The notes beneath the pieces are model-generated. The model worked only from the letters and a program-made list of their open reading frames with translations. It ran no database searches and had not been told where the DNA came from. A program made the translations under genes and the position numbers. A stretch of 64,000 nt of DNA from an uncultured Clostridia bacterium (GTDB lineage: Bacteria > Bacillota > Clostridia > Oscillospirales > Ruminococcaceae), in NCBI GenBank assembly GCA_947625155.1, contig CANQNG010000002.1, positions 62,001-126,000 of the forward strand, given 5' to 3'. Of the stretch, positions 61,755 through 64,000 are shown piece after piece. Every line of letters begins with the position of its first letter. The first letter of the stretch is position 1.

Positions 61755-62813
61755 ATGAAAAAAACAGATTTTTACTATGACCTGCCGGAAGGTCTGATCG
61801 CACAGCACCCGGTCGAACCCCGCAGCGCCTCCCGCATGATGACACTGGACCGGGATACGGGCGCTATCGGACACAGGCATTTTTATGAGCTGGGGGAGCT
61901 GCTCCGTCCCGGTGATCTGCTGGTGCTGAACGATTCGAGGGTACTGCCTGCCCGCCTGTACGGGGAACGTGTCGGTACGGGCGGCTTTGTGGAGTTCCTG
62001 CTGCTGACACAGCATGGTGACAAATACTGGGAGATCATCTGCCGCCCCGGCAAGAAATGCAAGCCCGGCGCAAAGTTCACTTTCGGGAACGGCAGATTGA
62101 CCGCAGAGATCCTTGAGGTGCTGGATGACGGTGACCGCATGGTGCAGTTCACCTGTGAGGGCAATTTCTACACCGTCCTCGAAGAAGTCGGGCAAATGCC
62201 CCTGCCTCCCTACATCACGGAACGGCTTGCCGACAAGGAACGTTACCAGACGGTCTATTCCCGTGAATTGGGTTCAGCGGCTGCCCCGACAGCAGGGCTG
62301 CACTTCACAAAAGAAATGCTCTCCGATCTGGCGGCAAAGGGGATCGGCATCGCCTATGTAACGCTGCATGTGGGGCTTGGCACATTCCGTCCGGTCAAGG
62401 AAAATGACATCTTAAAGCACCACATGCACAGCGAACATTTTCTCCTCCCGCAGGAAACTGCCGATGCGATCAACCGGACAAAGGCAGCCGGGGGGAGGGT
62501 CATTTCAGTCGGTACGACCTCCTGCCGCACACTGGAAAGCGCCGCCCAACGCTGCGGCAGCATCCTCCGGGCATGTGAGGGAGATACGGATATTTTCATC
62601 TATCCGGGCTATACGTTCCGGGTCATTGACGGGCTGATCACGAATTTCCACCTGCCGGAAAGCACGCTCATCATGCTGGTTTCCGCCTTTACGGGCTACT
62701 GGAACACCATGTACGCCTACCGGGAAGCCGTAAAGGAGCAGTACCGCTTCTTCTCGTTCGGGGACTGCATGTGCATCCTCCCGGACATCTCCGGAAAGAA
62801 GGACACCCAATAA
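61755..62813 (+). CDS. queA: tRNA preQ1(34) S-adenosylmethionine ribosyltransferase-isomerase QueA
   Basis: 352 residues. Family motifs: DFYYDLPEGLIAQHPVEPR at the N-terminus, DLLVLNDSRVLPARLYG, GSAAAPTAGLHFT (about 174-186), VTLHVGLGTFRPV and TDIFIYPGYTFRVIDGLITNFHLPEST. Adds the epoxycyclopentane moiety of queuosine to tRNA. AACAGGAG precedes ATG. No preQ1 riboswitch was recognised in the 90 bases upstream, and no other queuosine genes are in the window. Confidence 0.97.
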   Translation: MKKTDFYYDLPEGLIAQHPVEPRSASRMMTLDRDTGAIGHRHFYELGELLRPGDLLVLNDSRVLPARLYGERVGTGGFVEFLLLTQHGDKYWEIICRPGKKCKPGAKFTFGNGRLTAEILEVLDDGDRMVQFTCEGNFYTVLEEVGQMPLPPYITERLADKERYQTVYSRELGSAAAPTAGLHFTKEMLSDLAAKGIGIAYVTLHVGLGTFRPVKENDILKHHMHSEHFLLPQETADAINRTKAAGGRVISVGTTSCRTLESAAQRCGSILRACEGDTDIFIYPGYTFRVIDGLITNFHLPESTLIMLVSAFTGYWNTMYAYREAVKEQYRFFSFGDCMCILPDISGKKDTQ

Positions 62814-62816
62814 CAC

Positions 62817-62852
62817 AACAGCGGAGCAATGTGAAATGCTCCGCTGTTTAGT
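62817..62852. terminator. Bidirectional terminator between queA and the Pro/acid-rich protein gene
   Basis: Perfect 12-bp stem AACAGCGGAGCA (62817-62828) / TGCTCCGCTGTT (62837-62848), 8-base loop. T-tracts on both sides are short. Confidence 0.75.
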
Positions 62853-63407
62853 TTAATCTACATCTTCGTCCGGAGATGACTTATCGTCCGGTACGGGATC
62901 CTGAGCAGGACTTTGCGTCGGCATGGGCGGCGGTTCAAGTCCCGGCTCATCCGGCTCATCCGGCGTACCGGGATCGACAGTTTCCGTGTAGGTCTGGGGA
63001 AGATCCGTGGATACAAAACGTGTATCATCCGGCGTGTCATTGTCATAGGTGGTCACACGGGTCGTAACAGTAGGATCCCACTCCGTCGGTTCACTGCTCA
63101 CCTCGTCCTCATCGCCCGAGATAAATTCCTCAAAAGTCCGGTCATACCCGGAAATGGAAGCAGACCACCCCGAAAGGGTGTGCGGTCCCTCCGTATGCAA
63201 TTCCGCAGCAGGCAGTGTCTGCACAGCTGCCGTTGTCGCAACGGGCTTTGTGGATACCTGTAGCTGTCTGGTCATTTCCTCCCGCTGGATCGGGAACAGC
63301 ATCAGGAACAGCAGTATCAGAGCTGTCAGCCCCAAAAAACAAGCGCATGCAATTAGTGTGATCTTGGTCGAAAGCCGGATCAAGCCGGTATCTTGAGCGT
63401 TTCTCAT
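62853..63407 (-). CDS. Membrane-anchored Pro/Glu/Thr-rich protein of unknown function
   Basis: 184 residues. One N-terminal transmembrane helix (about 15-38) and an extracytoplasmic low-complexity tail rich in Asp, Glu, Pro and Thr (e.g. PGTPDEPDEPGLEPPPMP), with a short central Trp/Tyr segment (SGWSASISGYDRTFEEF). No family recognised. The tail resembles that of the truncated first gene of the window in composition only. Convergent with queA. Confidence 0.55.
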   Translation of the reverse strand: MRNAQDTGLIRLSTKITLIACACFLGLTALILLFLMLFPIQREEMTRQLQVSTKPVATTAAVQTLPAAELHTEGPHTLSGWSASISGYDRTFEEFISGDEDEVSSEPTEWDPTVTTRVTTYDNDTPDDTRFVSTDLPQTYTETVDPGTPDEPDEPGLEPPPMPTQSPAQDPVPDDKSSPDEDVD

Positions 63408-63432
63408 ATGATCGTGTTATCTCCTCTTGCTT

Positions 63433-64000
63433 CTAAATTTTATCATCCTGCTGTGCAGCGTGACGGAAAATACGGCGGTATGCTGTCGGGGTGATGCCTG
63501 CATGGTGCTTGAACTGGCGCATAAAATACACGTCCGTTTCAAACCCGCATTTCTGCGAGACTACTGCGACCGGATCATCCGTCGTCTCAAGCAGCCGCTT
63601 CGCATAGGTAATGCGGCTCGCAATGACATCCTGTGTACAGGATATGCCAAATGCTTCCAAATAAATTTTGTGGAAATACGGGCGGCTGATGCCAAGGTCA
63701 TCACAGATGTCCTGAATGAACCAGTTATCTTCCGGGTGAAGATAAATGCGCCGCCGCAGTGCTGTCAGCTTGTCATAATGCGGCACAAGTGCAGCTCTGG
63801 TCACTGTACCGTCAGATGCCTCTCGCAGCAGACAGAACAGCAGCCCCAGCGCATAGCTGTTCATTTCGTTTCTGATCGGCAGCGCCCTCTCTGCCGGTTC
63901 AGTCAGGAGCTTCCAGATCTCCTCTACCACAAGCGGGCGGGCGATCGTGTGTGTTTCTTTCAGGGTCAGACCGCTGCTGACAAGATACTGTAAATAACTG
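63433..64000 (-). CDS. AraC-family transcriptional regulator (5' end outside window)
   Basis: The minus-strand frame runs off the right edge; at least 189 residues are visible. The C-terminal two helix-turn-helix AraC DNA-binding domain is complete: YLHPEDNWFIQDICDDLGISRPYFHKIY (first helix pair) and VAVVSQKCGFETDVYFMRQFKHHAGITPTAYRR (second pair and family motif). An N-terminal ligand-sensing domain would be expected upstream, outside the window. AraC proteins in this group often control sugar use, but no target can be named. Confidence 0.9.
   Translation of the reverse strand, partial: SYLQYLVSSGLTLKETHTIARPLVVEEIWKLLTEPAERALPIRNEMNSYALGLLFCLLREASDGTVTRAALVPHYDKLTALRRRIYLHPEDNWFIQDICDDLGISRPYFHKIYLEAFGISCTQDVIASRITYAKRLLETTDDPVAVVSQKCGFETDVYFMRQFKHHAGITPTAYRRIFRHAAQQDDKI

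Overview
The window looks like chromosomal DNA of a low-to-mid GC Gram-positive gut anaerobe of the Ruminococcus group (Oscillospiraceae). The evidence is three extracellular enzymes carrying dockerin modules (cellulosome-type assembly), a cotJABC spore-coat operon, Firmicutes-type promoters (TTGACA or TTGATT, 17-base spacer, TATAAT), a DnaD/DnaI-type primosome pair and PdxST vitamin B6 synthesis. No phage, transposon, plasmid or CRISPR locus was seen. Gene calling is dense and the genes look intact.

Layout: 1-1457 holds the proline-rich tail of a truncated gene and cotJABC on the minus strand. 1869-5698 (plus) holds a secreted dockerin lysozyme (GH25), tRNA-Ser(CGA), a beta-helix protein and a MalY/PatB-type C-S lyase. 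5724-8583 is the pdxR / pdxST divergon. 8584-25301 is a long minus-strand run. In transcription order it is ruvC, ruvA, sseB-like, ruvB, glmM, an rRNA-methyltransferase-like gene, ecfA1-ecfA2-ecfT, a YfhO-type membrane protein, truA, two envelope proteins, a ClpE-like chaperone and a DUF2263 PARG-type macrodomain protein. 25532-27553 (plus) has pheA (chorismate mutase/prephenate dehydratase) and a PP2C phosphatase. 27569-30010 (minus) has a VTT-family membrane protein, a lipid kinase and a lipoprotein. Then come tRNA-Lys(TTT) and a two-gene ABC exporter (30544-33944).

34094-39858 is a polysaccharide-degradation operon: GH43-CBM22-dockerin-CE1 followed by GH30-CBM-CBM-dockerin. 40094-43080 is an ECF sigma / anti-sigma-like / vWA lipoprotein operon. 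It is divergent from a membrane-anchored VanY-fold protein that has lost its zinc ligands. 44513-47271 couples a GGDEF diguanylate cyclase with an orphan sugar-type solute-binding lipoprotein. 47523-54954 is a tight plus-strand operon, MoxR-DUF58-transglutaminase-DUF308-DnaD-DnaI. After a nitroreductase and a small membrane protein come pcrA and the lysine-pathway operon asd-dapA-dapB (minus), preceded by a lysine riboswitch with an intrinsic terminator. The window ends with queA, a membrane-anchored proline/acid-rich protein and a truncated AraC-type regulator.

Points most worth a second look: the GGDEF/solute-binding-protein pair with no permease; the VanY pseudo-peptidase opposite the sigma/anti-sigma operon; the dockerin lysozyme; the face-to-face pdxR/pdxS promoters sharing one palindromic -10; and the fusion of an envelope module to the primosome genes. 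All functional calls come from reading motifs by eye; no database search was run.
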